Shown here in pieces: positions 1 to 10,824 of a stretch of DNA of 64,000 nucleotides (positions are counted from its first letter, which is position 1; each line of letters starts with the position of its first letter). This stretch comes from Acanthosoma haemorrhoidale (Eukaryota > Arthropoda > Insecta > Hemiptera > Acanthosomatidae): positions 105,763,139 through 105,827,138 of the forward strand of contig OV884011.1 in NCBI GenBank assembly GCA_930367205.1, given 5' to 3'. The notes beneath the pieces are model-generated. The model made no database searches, was not told where the DNA came from, and saw nothing but the letters and a program-made list of their open reading frames with translations. The position numbers were made by a program, and so were the translations under genes.

Positions 1-501
1 AAATAACATGAAAAAATATAAATCATTGTAAATGTGATAAGCAATAAAAAAGGCGGAAGCCAAGTAACACGAGACGGGTCTCCAGCTGTCAGTCATAAAC
101 CTAAGCAACTCTTCCAGCCTGCAGGCTGGGTAATTAGGACCTGCGGGATACCCTTCACCACATGCGGGAACCGCAGGTACTAAGCAACCCTTTCAGCCTC
201 TCCGTAGACTAGGCTGGTTAAGTACTTAAAGCGGGCTCCTAGCCCTGTAAACCAGTCTCCCGCGACCTTTACTCAGTGATGCTTAGTTTCCGCCCAAACT
301 CTGAAAACTTGACTAATCCTTTATGAAAAACCTCTGTACCTCTTCTCTTGAACATGGTGCATTATCGGGGCACATACCTATCAAAAATGGAGTCAGATAG
401 TAACGTCGTCATGAAACGATTGTCCAGGTTATAAACTCGAACAATTCGCACTTGTCACCAGGGCTAGGGTGATCAGGCACCCTCCTAGTGACGACCCGAC
501 A
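1..501 (+). repeat. LTR-like repeat, 5' end outside window
   Basis: This stretch aligns by eye with the repeat at 33849-34240. Both share a block reading CTGTACCTCTTCTC near the middle, a GGCACATACCTATCA block, a GTCACCAGGGC block, and the terminus GACGACCCGACA. The better preserved copy begins TGTTG and ends CCGACA, as LTRs do, so this is probably a solo LTR whose first bases lie off the window edge. No internal region is attached at its right end. Confidence 0.5.
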
Positions 502-1713
502 ATTACTAATAAATTAATATTCGCTTCTTTTAAGATAAATTATTAATTCAACGTTTACTTTACAGTAACCGCAACAAAAAAAGAAGATAAATCAATAAAT
601 TCAATTCCTATTCCCCAAAATCAAAATCGGTATTTTGAATTTCCTCAGTTCACCAGTAGTAAAGGCTCTTCAAGTCAACGCTTCTTAGAAATCCCTGATG
701 GTTAGGAGCTGGTCCGGTCAGCAAGTCGATATTCGGGCTTATGGGATCCTTGGATCTCAACATCTCGTATATGTGACACAATAAGGCAAACAAAGTCAAT
801 ACTATGGTGCACAATATCTATGGTGGTCAATATCAATAAATTCAGAAACGTATGAAACATAATAACAACCATGAAATAACCAATTATTTTGACGTTATCT
901 GCACAAAACCATTCTAATACTTCTAATTGTTCGCGATGGAAAATACAGTAATTAATCACTTCAAGTGAAAGCATTCGTACTTCCTAGTATAAACATACTT
1001 TTATAAGACTTATGTTGATAATTTTCTAAAGTTCCATTAAACGAACAGCTAAAATATAGAAACATATGCAATGTACGACTACATAATACAAACTTTCTAT
1101 TGTAAAGTATATACGTGAAACTTAATATTCCTCGATGTAAATTTGACATGTTAGAAGCCTAGGATCAGATATCACATTTTCTCTTGATATATACCAGTAA
1201 AGTTGATAGTTTATGAATATATTATTATGGTAACAATTTTCAAATAAAATGTTAATTACTACCATCTGAAACCTATAGTAACGTTCAATCTTTGAAAAAT
1301 ATTCATATAAATTCATTAAATAAGAAAGCTAATGTCATTATCAATTTCAAATATTACCTTGTTTTTGTTTATTTGATAATACTTTGAAGTAATTTAATCA
1401 CGTTATAATTAAAAATATCTTAATTGATTTTCTATTGGGAGTTGGTATCTACGTACTTGTTATTGCCAAAATTTCTTGATAAGAATCCAAGTTATACTCT
1501 GTTTATTCCGCTGTTATAATAAATTTGAATTAAAATGATTCATGTTTTTAAATAGATACATTGTAAAATACATTTAAAAATTATGCAAAAAATTACCACC
1601 ATTAAACATATGAATCAGATAGTTATGCTGTTCTTCTATCACCTTCTATCATCAAACAATGATTTTATAAGAAAAAATAATTATTACGCACATTGACCAA
1701 GGTTTAAACTCAA
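502..1713. other. A+T-rich DNA, nothing recognised
   Basis: About 1.2 kb of A+T-rich sequence downstream of gene A. Short open frames occur on the minus strand between 702 and 1316, but they show no family motif, no repeat and no codon pattern that sets them apart from chance. A poly(A) site for gene A would be expected in the right half; I see no convincing one. Confidence 0.4.
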
Positions 1714-2679
1714 TTAACTCCACCTCCACCACGAAGAAAAGGGTAGCCACTTCAAAATGTCATGACCTTCACTGTCACCTTCACTTACGCGACCGCTTGC
1801 CTCATCACCTTTACTTGGAGCATCGTCTTTACTTGCATCATCGCCTTTACTTGCATCATCGTCTTTACTTGCATCATCGCTTTTACTTAGAACATCGTCT
1901 TTACTTGCATCATCGCCTTTACTTGCATCATCGCCTTTACTTGCATCATCGCTTTTACTTAGAACATCGTCTTTACTTGCACCATCGCCTTTACTTGCAT
2001 CATCGTCTTTACTTGCATCATCGCTTTTACTTGCATTATCGTTTTTACTTACGGCAGCACGTTTTATGGCGGTACCAAAGGAGCGCCTAACTTGATAGAC
2101 TGGGAATTCGGGCCGCTCATCATCCTTATTCTCAGGTAGTAACAATTCTCTCGGGCCATCGATAAGAAGGTAGCCATCATTAAGTATAGTCAAAGCTTTG
2201 TTTTGGATCTTCAGATGCGAGGTTCCCTTTAAATTATCTCCTTTCGCACTCTTTTTAAAAAGTGGATCAGACTGTTGTTTTGTTGTTGGATCAAACTGGC
2301 GTTTGCGTTTACGTTTGCCTTTGCTAATGCTTCTGTAAGAATCTAAGGATCGCCTACCATGCAGGGCTGAATATTCAGGATGTTCATCATCTTCCTTCTT
2401 AGGTAGTAACAATTCTCTTGGGCCATCTACAACAATGTAGCCATCGTTCGGTACACTCAAAGTATTTCTTTTGAGTTTCAAATGTTCAAAGGTATCGTTT
2501 AAACTTTTGGGTTTCAAAATTTCAAAGGTTTCCTTTAAACTTTTGGGTTTCAAAGGTTCAAAGGTTTCCTTTAAATAATCTTTTTTCGCGCTCCATTCGT
2601 TAAGGTGTGGATCATATTTCGTTGCTTCGAAGGCCAAGGCACAAAACGTTAAGACAAACCAGCAAAACTGCAGCATCAT
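1714..2679 (-). CDS. Secreted NDGY-core protein, two cores plus Asp/Ser/Lys repeat tail (member A)
   Basis: Unrecognised protein of 321 residues. The start at 2679 is chosen because the paralogue at 40153 starts at the same point in an alignable context (CCAAAATG) and both begin M(M/K)LQF(C/F)W; a Met 12 codons upstream is less likely. Residues 1-19 look like a cleavable signal peptide. Then come three 12-residue repeats of the LKETFExLKPKS type (about 37-71), core 1 NDGYIVVDGP (78-93) with RR at 109-110, a KRKRKR cluster near 122, core 2 NDGYLLIDGP (167-182) with RR at 198-199, a tail of six-residue units around DDASK (about 210-292), and a Trp-rich end. There are no cysteines after the signal. 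The RR sites could be convertase sites, which is an inference. It has no intron. Function is unknown; a secreted effector-like or structural peptide is possible. Confidence 0.75.
   Translation of the reverse strand: MMLQFCWFVLTFCALAFEATKYDPHLNEWSAKKDYLKETFEPLKPKSLKETFEILKPKSLNDTFEHLKLKRNTLSVPNDGYIVVDGPRELLLPKKEDDEHPEYSALHGRRSLDSYRSISKGKRKRKRQFDPTTKQQSDPLFKKSAKGDNLKGTSHLKIQNKALTILNDGYLLIDGPRELLLPENKDDERPEFPVYQVRRSFGTAIKRAAVSKNDNASKSDDASKDDDASKGDGASKDDVLSKSDDASKGDDASKGDDASKDDVLSKSDDASKDDDASKGDDASKDDAPSKGDEASGRVSEGDSEGHDILKWLPFSSWWRWS
1797..2060 (-). repeat. Coding minisatellite of 18-bp units (DDASK repeats)
   Basis: Fourteen or so imperfect 18-bp units encode K(G/D/S)DDAS-type hexapeptides within member A. 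A higher-order period of about 72 bp, marked by DDVLSKSDDASK, occurs twice, so the array grew partly by duplicating four-unit blocks. Every unit keeps the reading frame. The complementary strand is also open here by chance of composition. Confidence 0.85.
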
Positions 2680-3125
2680 TTTGGTCCGAATATGGGATTG
2701 TCTAATGGGGAACACTAAAATTGAATATTATCCTAGCAAACTTTTATCAATAATACACAACGTACATAATTGATAACCGCAGTTATTTGCCGAGGAAGTA
2801 AAAAATAATAATTCATATTGGCCCAAATTCGGGTATGAGGATTAATGCGGATCAGTAACTCCTTCACAATACATTGAAATCCTTCTTCACACTGAAATCG
2901 TATATTCTTCTAGCAATAATAAGCAACCAATTAAATTGATATCTACTGTTATCTTTTAAGGGCAGTAAAAATTAATAATAAAAATAAATTAATGTTTGGA
3001 ACTGATTACAAAACTTTGAAACGTACAAATAAATATAACAATGGCTCGTAAAATAAACATTATAAAATATATTTGAGGGATTTGCCTCGGCATAATTAAT
3101 GATATAATTGAAATAAAATGTTAAA
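2680..3125 (-). promoter_or_regulatory. Conserved 5' flank of member A, with a duplicated module
   Basis: Read on the minus strand, 3120-2860 aligns with the DNA upstream of units B and C: ATTATGCC(G/T)AGGCAAATCC, TTATTTTAYGAG, TTGTTATATTTAT, then CTTAAAAGATAACAGTAG and TTGCTTATTATTGC. It ends at a decayed start-like GGGCCAATATGAA near 2820. A second, diverged copy of the last 100 bases (about 2825-2730) follows immediately and leads into the real start at 2679. The nearer copy carries TTTTAGTGTTCC where unit C has TTTCAGTGTG, a match to the arthropod initiator TCAGT. Promoter function is inferred from conservation. Confidence 0.5.
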
Positions 3126-3345
3126 TTAGCTTTTTTAAAACACATTGAAATCCATAAAAAAGGCTTTCATCTTCACTAGCTTGTATCTTTATTATATATG
3201 CCTCTCACATATTTGTGCTACAAGATCTTGAACACGTGCGTATTCGAGCGTTAATAACTTAAACAATACTGTGCATATTATAAACCTACATATACTAAAT
3301 GTTCAAATGTTATTGTTTCTATTTTCAATTATGAAGTAATTTACG
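3126..3345. other. A+T-rich spacer between unit A and gypsy element
   Basis: I see nothing in this stretch beyond low-complexity A+T-rich DNA. Confidence 0.4.
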
Positions 3346-3523
3346 AGTTAAAGTCAGAGGCAGCTCTGTCTTGGAAACTATTGCGATCATGGGATGTCTA
3401 CGTCCCATATATGTCGGATTACAGAGAGAAATAAAGGCAGTCTATTTCGAGAACTGGAGTTAGTCTTTTGTTTCTGTTTTCCTTCTCATTTCTTTATCAC
3501 ATCTTACCCGGTGGTGAATCACT
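3346..3523 (+). repeat. 5' LTR of decayed gypsy element
   Basis: About 178 bp beginning AGTTAAAGTC and ending GGTGAATCACT, next to the primer site. An AATAAAGGCAGTC block (about 3431) is shared with the 3' LTR remnant and, as AATAAAGCAGTC, with both other gypsy copies, and is the likely poly(A) signal. Confidence 0.7.
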
Positions 3524-3540
3524 GGTGCCAAAACCCGGGA
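3523..3540 (+). other. Primer binding site, tRNA-Phe type
   Basis: TGGTGCCAAAACCCGGGA differs by one base from the site at 17540, which is complementary to the 3' end of insect tRNA-Phe. Confidence 0.75.
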
Positions 3541-3631
3541 AATCGTACGGCGGTGCGGAAAGCTATCGTTTTTTCTCTCTTTTATTTCGTCTCTCAGTTT
3601 TTCTCTCCTTTCTTTTTTTTCTATTACAGGA

Positions 3632-4760
3632 GTGCCGGAGAGAGTGCTAAGACCAGGGGTGCTCAAAGCAGCAGCGGATATACCACAGCTGCCCCAGGCT
3701 GTGAATATTAAAATTCAGGCAATTACGGTTAAAGATGTGAGAAAATTGATTTCAGATCTGGAGAGATTTGCAGGAGAGACCGAGGAACTGAACCACTTCC
3801 TGAAGGGAGGTGACAGGTCGATGACGCGAATAGAAGGAAAACGAGCGGAAGATCTGTCGCTGAGTTGCTGAGAGTAGCGCTCGTGTGTAGGGCGAAGCAT
3901 CCTGAATAAAATTCAGGCCGATGAAGAGACCCCGTGAAGTACCGTAAAAGAACGGTTAAAGAAGGCGTTCGGAGGAGGAAGATGGACAACCGAAGAGGAT
4001 ATCTTCAAGATGTTCCGGGAGATAAAGAAGCCCCACCAGACGAATGGCCAGTAGGCGGGAACACTCCTAGCGAGATAGTAGATACAATAGTATTACCGAG
4101 AAGATGAGGGAGTCCGTGAGCGCAGCTGAGGTAGAAGCAAGGATTGCGTTCCTGTCAATGATTTTAAAAGTGCAGTTGGCAAAGGAAACAGGAAGAAAAG
4201 AGGTGCATCCTAGGGAGTGCACATTCCTAGAATATGCCCTACGAATATGATAGAAAGAGCTAGGCTAGAATAAGGTATCGTACAGAAGACCCAAAACTAC
4301 ACCGGTTGCCTGGAGGAGAAAGGAGATGGTATACGGCAGAAGAGAGGCAACGGCGGTGGGAGACAGGAACCGAGCAAATTTAGGCCGTCCCAGGAGACGC
4401 GAGGACAGAAAATACTACGAGTGCGGAAAATAGGATACTTGGCAGCACAGTGCCTACGCACCAGGTGCTTCGAGTGTATCACGGAGGGGTACGTAGTTAT
4501 CAGTGCCCATACATGAGCTGTCAAGGAAACGGAAATTGACCAGAGCCAATGGAATTAAATGCTCAGAAGGTGCGGAAGAGCGAGAGGCCGCAGTCGGGGC
4601 CTCAGAAACCTCTGAAATGTCCGAGACCGAATTAGGGAGGGAGGAACCAGGAAGCTGAGCGGACTGGGGGAGCAGCAGTGCCCGAAGAAGCAGTCGACTA
4701 CAGGCGGGTGTAGAGAGAACGAACGTAAAGAGTGGCAGATGAAAAGCGACCACAAACTAA
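3632..4760 (+). pseudogene. gag remnant of decayed gypsy element
   Basis: The first part reads in one frame through a segment like ISDLERFAGETEELNHFLKGG, which matches the intact gag (AVAELERFTGELGELNHFLKGG). It then breaks at about 3870 and continues in pieces (ILNKIQADEETP, then a WTTEEDIFKMF-like stretch). Remains of the zinc-knuckle region lie near 4410-4520. It cannot make a full Gag. Confidence 0.75.
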
Positions 4761-4779
4761 TAAGTAATAGCGTGAGCGG

Positions 4780-7103
4780 GACAGACAGCGGTCTTTATTC
4801 GAGTAGTGTGCGGAGTGGAGTGCCTAGTGGAAAGCGGGAGTACCAACACGAAAATTTGTCGGGAGACCCTGGAGGATGTGTGTGGGAGTGAGCATACCCC
4901 AAATACAGGTATGTTCTTGTAGCTTGTTGGTTACCCTGGTGGTGCCCTGTAAAGTAGAAGGGGAAACGGTGATAGGTCTAGAAAGACGGGGTCGAGGTGG
5001 GAAGGAACTCAGAGTTCATATAGTGGGAAGATGCCTGCAAGGGTGAGATACGACAAGGGACGATCGGACATTCGTATAGGAGGGAAGATATGTAGGTGCT
5101 CGAAACGAGGAAGTGACGCAGGGAAAGACGGCGGAGCGCGGATAGGAGCAATTAGGCGAGCACAGAACTGGAGAGAAGAGCTCCGAAGGGAATGTGCGGA
5201 TATATTCTTTAGAGAAGCCAAGAGATTGAGGGGGTCACGGGTAGAACAATGCACGAAATTCCGCTCAAACGGGTGGTAGTAAGTTACGCGAAGGAGCACT
5301 GACACCCGCAAGCTTTGAGACACCATATCAGAGTAGAGCTGGATGACTTGAAAAGGCAGGGGATCATTATGGACAGCACGTCACCGTACAATAGCCCTTT
5401 GTGGGCAGTCAAAAAGAAGAGTGCGGAAGACGGGGGACCCGAACAAAATCGGGTTGTCGTAGACTATAGGCGACTCAACGACAACATAGCGGACTAGAAA
5501 TACCCAATCCCCAGATTCTATAACATCCTAGGCCAGCTGAGCGGGACCACCAAATACAGATGGATCCGAAGGATCGCCACAAAACAGCTTTCACCTTCGT
5601 TCGAGGGCATTATGAACTCGCACAGATGTCATTCGGTCTTATAAACGCACCATCACGTTCCAGAGACTTATGGACGAGTTACTTAGGGGTATCGATGAGT
5701 GCATGTGCCAAATTTATATGGACGACCTCCTAGTATGTGGCGCGGATGAGGCCCAACATGAAGAGCACCTGAAAACTATGTTCCCCGCGTTAGGCGATTC
5801 GGGTTAAAATTGTCAGAGGAAAAGTCCCGGTTAGGCCAGGAAGTTATTACCTTTGGGACACACAATCTGCAAGTAGGGAGTGGGACCAGATGCTGGCAAG
5901 ATAGCAACCATCCAAAAGATAGCGGTCCCGTCCGATGTCAAAGGAATCCTACCCCTTCTAGGAACGCTAAATTTCTATAGAAGGTCCGTCCCGGAAATGG
6001 CGGCGTATTTAGTACCTCTCAACGACCTCCTAAAAAAGGGACGAAAGGTGATCATTACTTCCGATATTGGGGCGAACATCCGAAAGAACTTGAGCCGTTT
6101 TGTTGACCCGGTGTTGGCATTTCCCGATTTTAGTAAGACGTTCACAATTACGACGGATGCTAACAAATACGCCAGTAGCATATACCAGTAGACGCCTAAC
6201 CGAGACAGAAAGCCGATACAGCGCACTAAAACGGGAGTTGCTAGGGATAGTCTGGGCGATTGACCATTTTGGCCTTATGTATTCGGGAAAAGTTTCCAAG
6301 TCCACACGAATCACCGTCTGTTACCTTGGGTAGGGAAACTAAAAGAATCATCGGCATGGGTCACGTGGTGAATGAAATTCCTTAGCCAGTACAACATCGA
6401 GATTGCCCGGCAAGGATAACGTCGTGGTGGACTGGCTATCAATTGCAATAACAGTCAACGCTATAGAACCAGAACAAGGGGAATCATCCAGAGATGACCT
6501 GCAGTTCCTCCGGGAATGGACGCCAGAAGGGGAGGGTGACCAAAGAGAATCTGGTTCCACGGAGCATGGGTAGTTGACAGGAGGGAGATCTGGAGGTCCA
6601 TCCAGGGGACGCTAGGAGCGTGCGAGATCAGTCCTCGTACGAACTGCGATCGAAACCGACCGATAGGACCGCAAAAAGAGACCCCCACAGCACAGACACA
6701 CATGACTGACCTGCAAACGGATACTTTTAATTGGAAGGGTCACAAGTGTATAACTGTCGTTGATCCATCTAGTAAGGTGGCCACGGCATACCCACTGCGC
6801 AGGTGGTTTTAATTTTACGGGGTCCCCGATCGAATAGCATCAGATGGTGGCAGGGAATCCGACAAAGCCAACATAAGAGAGCAGATGAAGTTGCTGGATG
6901 TAAGATTGCATGCCAACAACCCCGGACACCCAAAGAATAGGGGCAGTGTTGAGAGTCTCCACAGCACCCTGGGGGATCATTTCCGCGTCTATCATGCCGA
7001 TAAGGGGTTGGAGCTGGCTGAGCCTATGCCACTAGCGGTGGTAGCTTATAATAACTCCATACACACGGCTACGGGAATATCAACCCTTCAAAAATCTTTT
7101 TAA
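4780..7103 (+). pseudogene. pol remnant of decayed gypsy element
   Basis: Broken protease to integrase. Readable pieces include the lead into RT (QGIIMDSTSPYNSPLWAVKKK, about 5355-5420), a YMDD-region match (QIYMDDLLVCGADEAQHEEHL, about 5710), the end of RT (5880-6060), RNase H (ITTDANKYA, then SRRLTETESRYSALKRELLGIVWAIDHF) and the integrase core (DGGRESDKANI, then NNPGHPKNRGSVESLHSTL, 6845-6970). The catalytic Glu region is kept but the frame is lost several times. The last part of integrase and the 3' UTR are deleted before the LTR. Confidence 0.8.
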
Positions 7104-7177
7104 CCTACGGGGACGTCACCGAGACACCAGAGGAACGGGAGAGGGGGACGAGACGGCCACACTGCTCGTCAACAACC

Positions 7178-7307
7178 GAATGGGACGTAAACATCCCATG
7201 ATCCCATATACTCGTATGTTGGATTACATATAGAAATAAAGGCAGTCTGGAGTATTTTGTTCCTGTTTTCCTTCTCTTTTCTTTATCTTACCCGGTGGTG
7301 AATACCT
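7178..7307 (+). repeat. Partial 3' LTR of decayed gypsy element
   Basis: Shares GGATTACA-TAGAAATAAAGGCAGTCT and CTTACCCGGTGGTGAAT with the 5' LTR. The first 40-50 bases of the LTR and the polypurine tract are missing, so a deletion joins integrase directly to the LTR interior. Confidence 0.65.
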
Positions 7308-7389
7308 TAAGCTTAATATTTTTTAATGCAATATATTCACAACATATTTCAATATTTAGGAATTAGTTGCTGAATATCATTCATTTAAA

Positions 7390-7800
7390 CTGTCAAACTG
7401 GTCCTTTCGGGTCCGTTCAAGCTCAGTTCAACTATTATCCCATACAAGCAGGAGTTCCTCAAGGTGGCGTCTTTGGTTCGGTCCTATATACCTTACACAC
7501 TGCTGACAAAATGAGTTCTAGGACCTAACTCAACGTTTGCCAACACAGCAATTCTTTCATCTTAACCTGATCCGTAAACTGCACGCAACTAAACCCCACA
7601 GAAATAGAGAATTAGGGTTACTCATAGTGCATCAAGTTTTTTGAAGACAAATGCGTTCACACTACTATTGGATCCTTTCCATCCATAACCTTCAATACAA
7701 TACAACTTTCCATGTTCAATACTGTTAGATATATACTTTTCATCAAATCTAAAGACTGAGCATCATACAAGACTTAGAAGAATTGAATAGATAAGAGTTA
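7390..7800 (+). pseudogene. Jockey-type LINE reverse transcriptase fragment (plus strand)
   Basis: Plus-strand translation gives YYPIQAGVPQGGVFGSVLYT followed by LHTAD, the RT palm motif of jockey-clade LINEs (consensus ...AGVPQGSVLGPLLY...). It is followed by broken pieces such as WRIKLNPTEIEN and KTNAFTLLLDPFPSI with NTIQLSMFNTVRYI, the RT C-terminal region. Several frameshifts are present and the FADD motif is lost. It abuts the tail of the minus-strand LINE at 7811, so one element probably inserted into the other. Confidence 0.65.
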
Positions 7801-8553
7801 TGTAGACTACTTTTATTAGTTAGTTATATACTCCTTTATTGTGCTATAATTAGAATCTGCCTTTTATAAGGCAATAAGTAATTAGGATAAATGCTCTCAT
7901 TCATACCATATTTACAGTTCATCATTCACTCGCTCATTCATACAATATTTACAGACAGCCCAGAGACCTCCCAAATCCACATGCGAAGAGAAATCAGAGT
8001 CTTAGGAAGTCCCCCATGCTCTTCCGTCAGCCGCGTCACCGGATACTAGCCAGTGGTGGCTGACCAAGAGCGCGAGAGCCACAGATGCTCAGGACATGAT
8101 TGGAGAAACTGGCCATTGCCAGGACTCCCACTGTCACGCGTTTATAGCAGGTCACGAGGCCACTGCCGTTTCAGTCTCCGAGGAGGATTATAGGGATGAG
8201 TGGCGCAGTGCAATGACTGTGCTACAGGATTAGGGTGGTTGGAAAGGCTACTGTGGAATTTCATAAACTTGGAAGGGATGAGTTCTAGAATGTAGGGTAT
8301 ATTAAGGTCGTTATGAAGGGTTTTGTTGCTGACATAATAAGGGGCATTTACTATTGTTCTCAGTACTTTTGATTGAAAGGATTGGATACGCTTGATGTTC
8401 GACTTTTTTGCTGTCCCCCATAGCTCTATTCCGTATGTCCAGATTGGTATAAGTATAACTTTGTGGTTAGTAGTTTATTTTGTATTGAGAGAAAGGATGT
8501 CCTTTGAAGTAGTCTGTACAGTTGTCCAAAGCGTCTGTTTAGTTCTTGTCTTT

Positions 8554-9900
8554 TTAGTCTCGTATGTGGTTCCAGGTCAGTCGTTTGTCAAGATGGAAGC
8601 CTAAGTACCGTACTGTCTCAGATACAGGGAGAGGGATAGAATTAAAATAAACTTGTGCACAAGTCTTGCGACAAAGGGTGAAGGTAATGTGGGAGCATTT
8701 TCCTTTATTAACTTTGGTCCGCCATTGATTGCACCAATACTCGATCACGTCAAGGTGTTTTTGAAGGTTATGGGATGCTATGTCGGGGTCTGGGTGGGAT
8801 GACAAGACTGCAGTGTCATCTGCAAATGTGGCTAAGAAGGTATTGGGAGTAGAGGGGACATCAGCGGTGTTCAGGTTATAGTGAATGGGGCACAGGACAC
8901 TGTCCTGTGCAACGCCTGCATTTATGGGATAGTAGTTAGAGTATTCTAAACCACAGCGGACTTGGAAGAAGCGGTTTGAAAGGTAGGATGTAGGATTAGG
9001 AAAAGGGTCAGTGGTAAATATCTTTTGAGCTTGTAGAGCAAACCTGCATGCCAAACCTTGTCAAAAGCTTGAGCTATATCAAGAAAGGCAGCAGTGCAAT
9101 ACTGTTTGGTTTCAAGGGCTGAGGAGATGTGATCAACAACGCGAAGGCCTTGTTGAGTGGTGGAATGTCGTTGGCGGAAAACAAACTGGTGTGTGGGAAA
9201 AAGGTATTTGGATTCAACAATTGGAAGTAGACGTTTTAGTAGGAGTTTCTCAATTATTTTTGAGAGGATAGGGAGTAGGCTAATTAGACGGTAAGATGAG
9301 GCGTCATTGGGTGGTTTACCGGGCTTGGCGAATAGGACAATAATGGAATGTTTCCAGAGGAGAGGAAAGTGCGTCGTTCGGATAATGCAATTATATATAT
9401 AGGTTAGGAAGATTATGGCTTTAATAGGAAGTTGATTTAGAATTCAAGGAGTAAGGGGATCATATCCAGGGGATTTTCGGTAAGGTAAGTTTTTCAGAAG
9501 GCATTAGACTTCAGAGGGATTAACGGCTATTGGTGGAAGAGAGAGTGGAATAGGTGAAGTGAGGAAATAGTCTACAGTTGTGCTGTGAGTATGGCTTTGA
9601 TGAGAAAGGTGAGGTGTGAAAGTATGGGTAAGATGCAGAGCAAATTCCTCCGACCTATCCCCATCCGAAGCCGCCCAGGACCCATTATCACGGTGGAGTA
9701 GATGTGAAACAGGTTGATACTTTTTTTTGGATTTTTTTGGTTACATTCCACAAGGAGTTATCCCTGGTAGACAGAGAGGAGAGGTAGGAATTGAAAGAAT
9801 CGGACAGAAGGATGCCAATCGCCGCTTTACCAATTAGCAGTACTGATTGTAAGAGCGACGATCGGCAGGATGCCGGGATCTTTGCCACACTGTTCTGGAG
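8554..9900 (-). pseudogene. ORF2 reverse transcriptase domain, LINE family A
   Basis: The longest intact part (8554-9054) reads SYLSNRFFQVRCGLEYSNYY, NAGVAQDSVLCPIHYN (from AGVPQGSVLGPLLY), FADDTAVLSS with the catalytic Asp pair, and then the WRTKVNKGKCSHITFTL and VRYLGFHLDKRLTWNHI motifs at the RT C-terminus, typical of the jockey clade. Upstream to about 9900 the RT continues in short pieces in different frames, for example SLWNVTKKIQKK near 9740. The enzyme would act in target-primed reverse transcription; this copy cannot. Confidence 0.8.
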
Positions 9901-10230
9901 TGGCGTTTGGATTGGATTAGATCTTTGAGATGCTGAAGTTATGATTGTGGATTTTTGGGTAACGATGGGGTGACGATGCCTCTAAGCCGACCGCTGGACC
10001 AGAGTAGTAAAGAAATGCACTGCATCATCTAAGTCTTGGGAGGTTTTCAGGGACAATTTGAGGTTTACGGACTCTGTAAGAAGCTGGCGGAAGTGGTCCT
10101 AGTCAACTGGGCCCCTAATAAATGAAGGAGGAGGCAGTTTGTGAATTGGTCTTAGGGAAATGGTTAATAATAAAGGACTATGATTAGAGGAGAGGTCATC
10201 GAGGAGCGTGAGTGAATAGTTTAGTGTTTC

Positions 10231-10824
10231 TTAACTATTGTAAAAAAAGAAGTCAAGGAGATCAGGATTTCGGTTAGGATCAGATGGCCAATAGGTGGCT
10301 GTGTCAGGAGTGATAGTGGAGCAATGTTTCCATGTGAGTGCAGACAGCAAAGCACGTCCTCGTGTATTTGTGGATCTTGACCCCCAGTGTTGGTGCTTCG
10401 CATTAAAGTCCCCACCCACAAGGAAACGATGTCCGATGGAGTCTAGAAAGGAGATGGATTGGGAGTCGGAATTGGATTTATCGGGAGGGCAGTACACTGA
10501 TGCTAGTGTAAGGGGAAAAGTGAAGGTGGTGATTGACACTGCAGTGGATTGAAGGAAATCATGTGCTACCAGAGGAACTATGTGGTGGGATATGGAGTTA
10601 TGGACACTGACAGTGGTACCTGCATAAGCTGTTCCATCTGGGTGATCAGTTCGATAAGTCTGGTACTGTCGAACGGTAAATGGTCGTTTACTCGTAAGTC
10701 TTGTTTCAGTAATGAGAGCTACGTCGATGTTTTTGTCGTTGAGTAGTGCTGTCAGGTCGTTAGTGTGGGTGCGAACACCATTCGCATTCCAAAGGAGAAT
10801 GGATAAGGAGTTGGAAGGATCCAC
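10231..10824 (-). pseudogene. ORF2 endonuclease domain, LINE family A
   Basis: About 198 codons open. The segment starts with LSILLWNANGVRTHTNDLTA, then LITETRLTSKRPF (metal-binding Glu), LASVYCPPDKSN, VGGDFNAKHQHWGSRSTNTRG (Asp and Asn of the APE family) and NPDLLDFFFYN. The final SDH motif lies past the stop. The frame begins at the ORF1 stop: the junction reads TAAGTGGATCC, where relatives would often have an overlapping stop-start TAATG, so the true ATG may have been lost. Without a start and with later frameshifts this is counted as a pseudogene. Confidence 0.8.

Larger units (their letters stand above)
3346..7307 (+). mobile_element. Decayed Ty3/gypsy element, family 1
   Basis: Order is 5' LTR, tRNA-Phe-type primer site, gag, protease, reverse transcriptase, RNase H, integrase, partial 3' LTR, matching the intact relative at 17361-22719. 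All coding parts carry many stops and frameshifts, and the end of integrase is missing. The LTRs have diverged visibly from each other, so the insertion is old. LTR sequence is closer to the truncated minus-strand copy at 27524 than to the young element. Confidence 0.85.

Noticed and set aside
1797..2090. Plus-strand frame with HHRLYLHHR repeats
   Set aside because: It is the antisense shadow of the DDASK repeat of member A, which has a signal peptide, a paralogue and conserved flanks on the minus strand.
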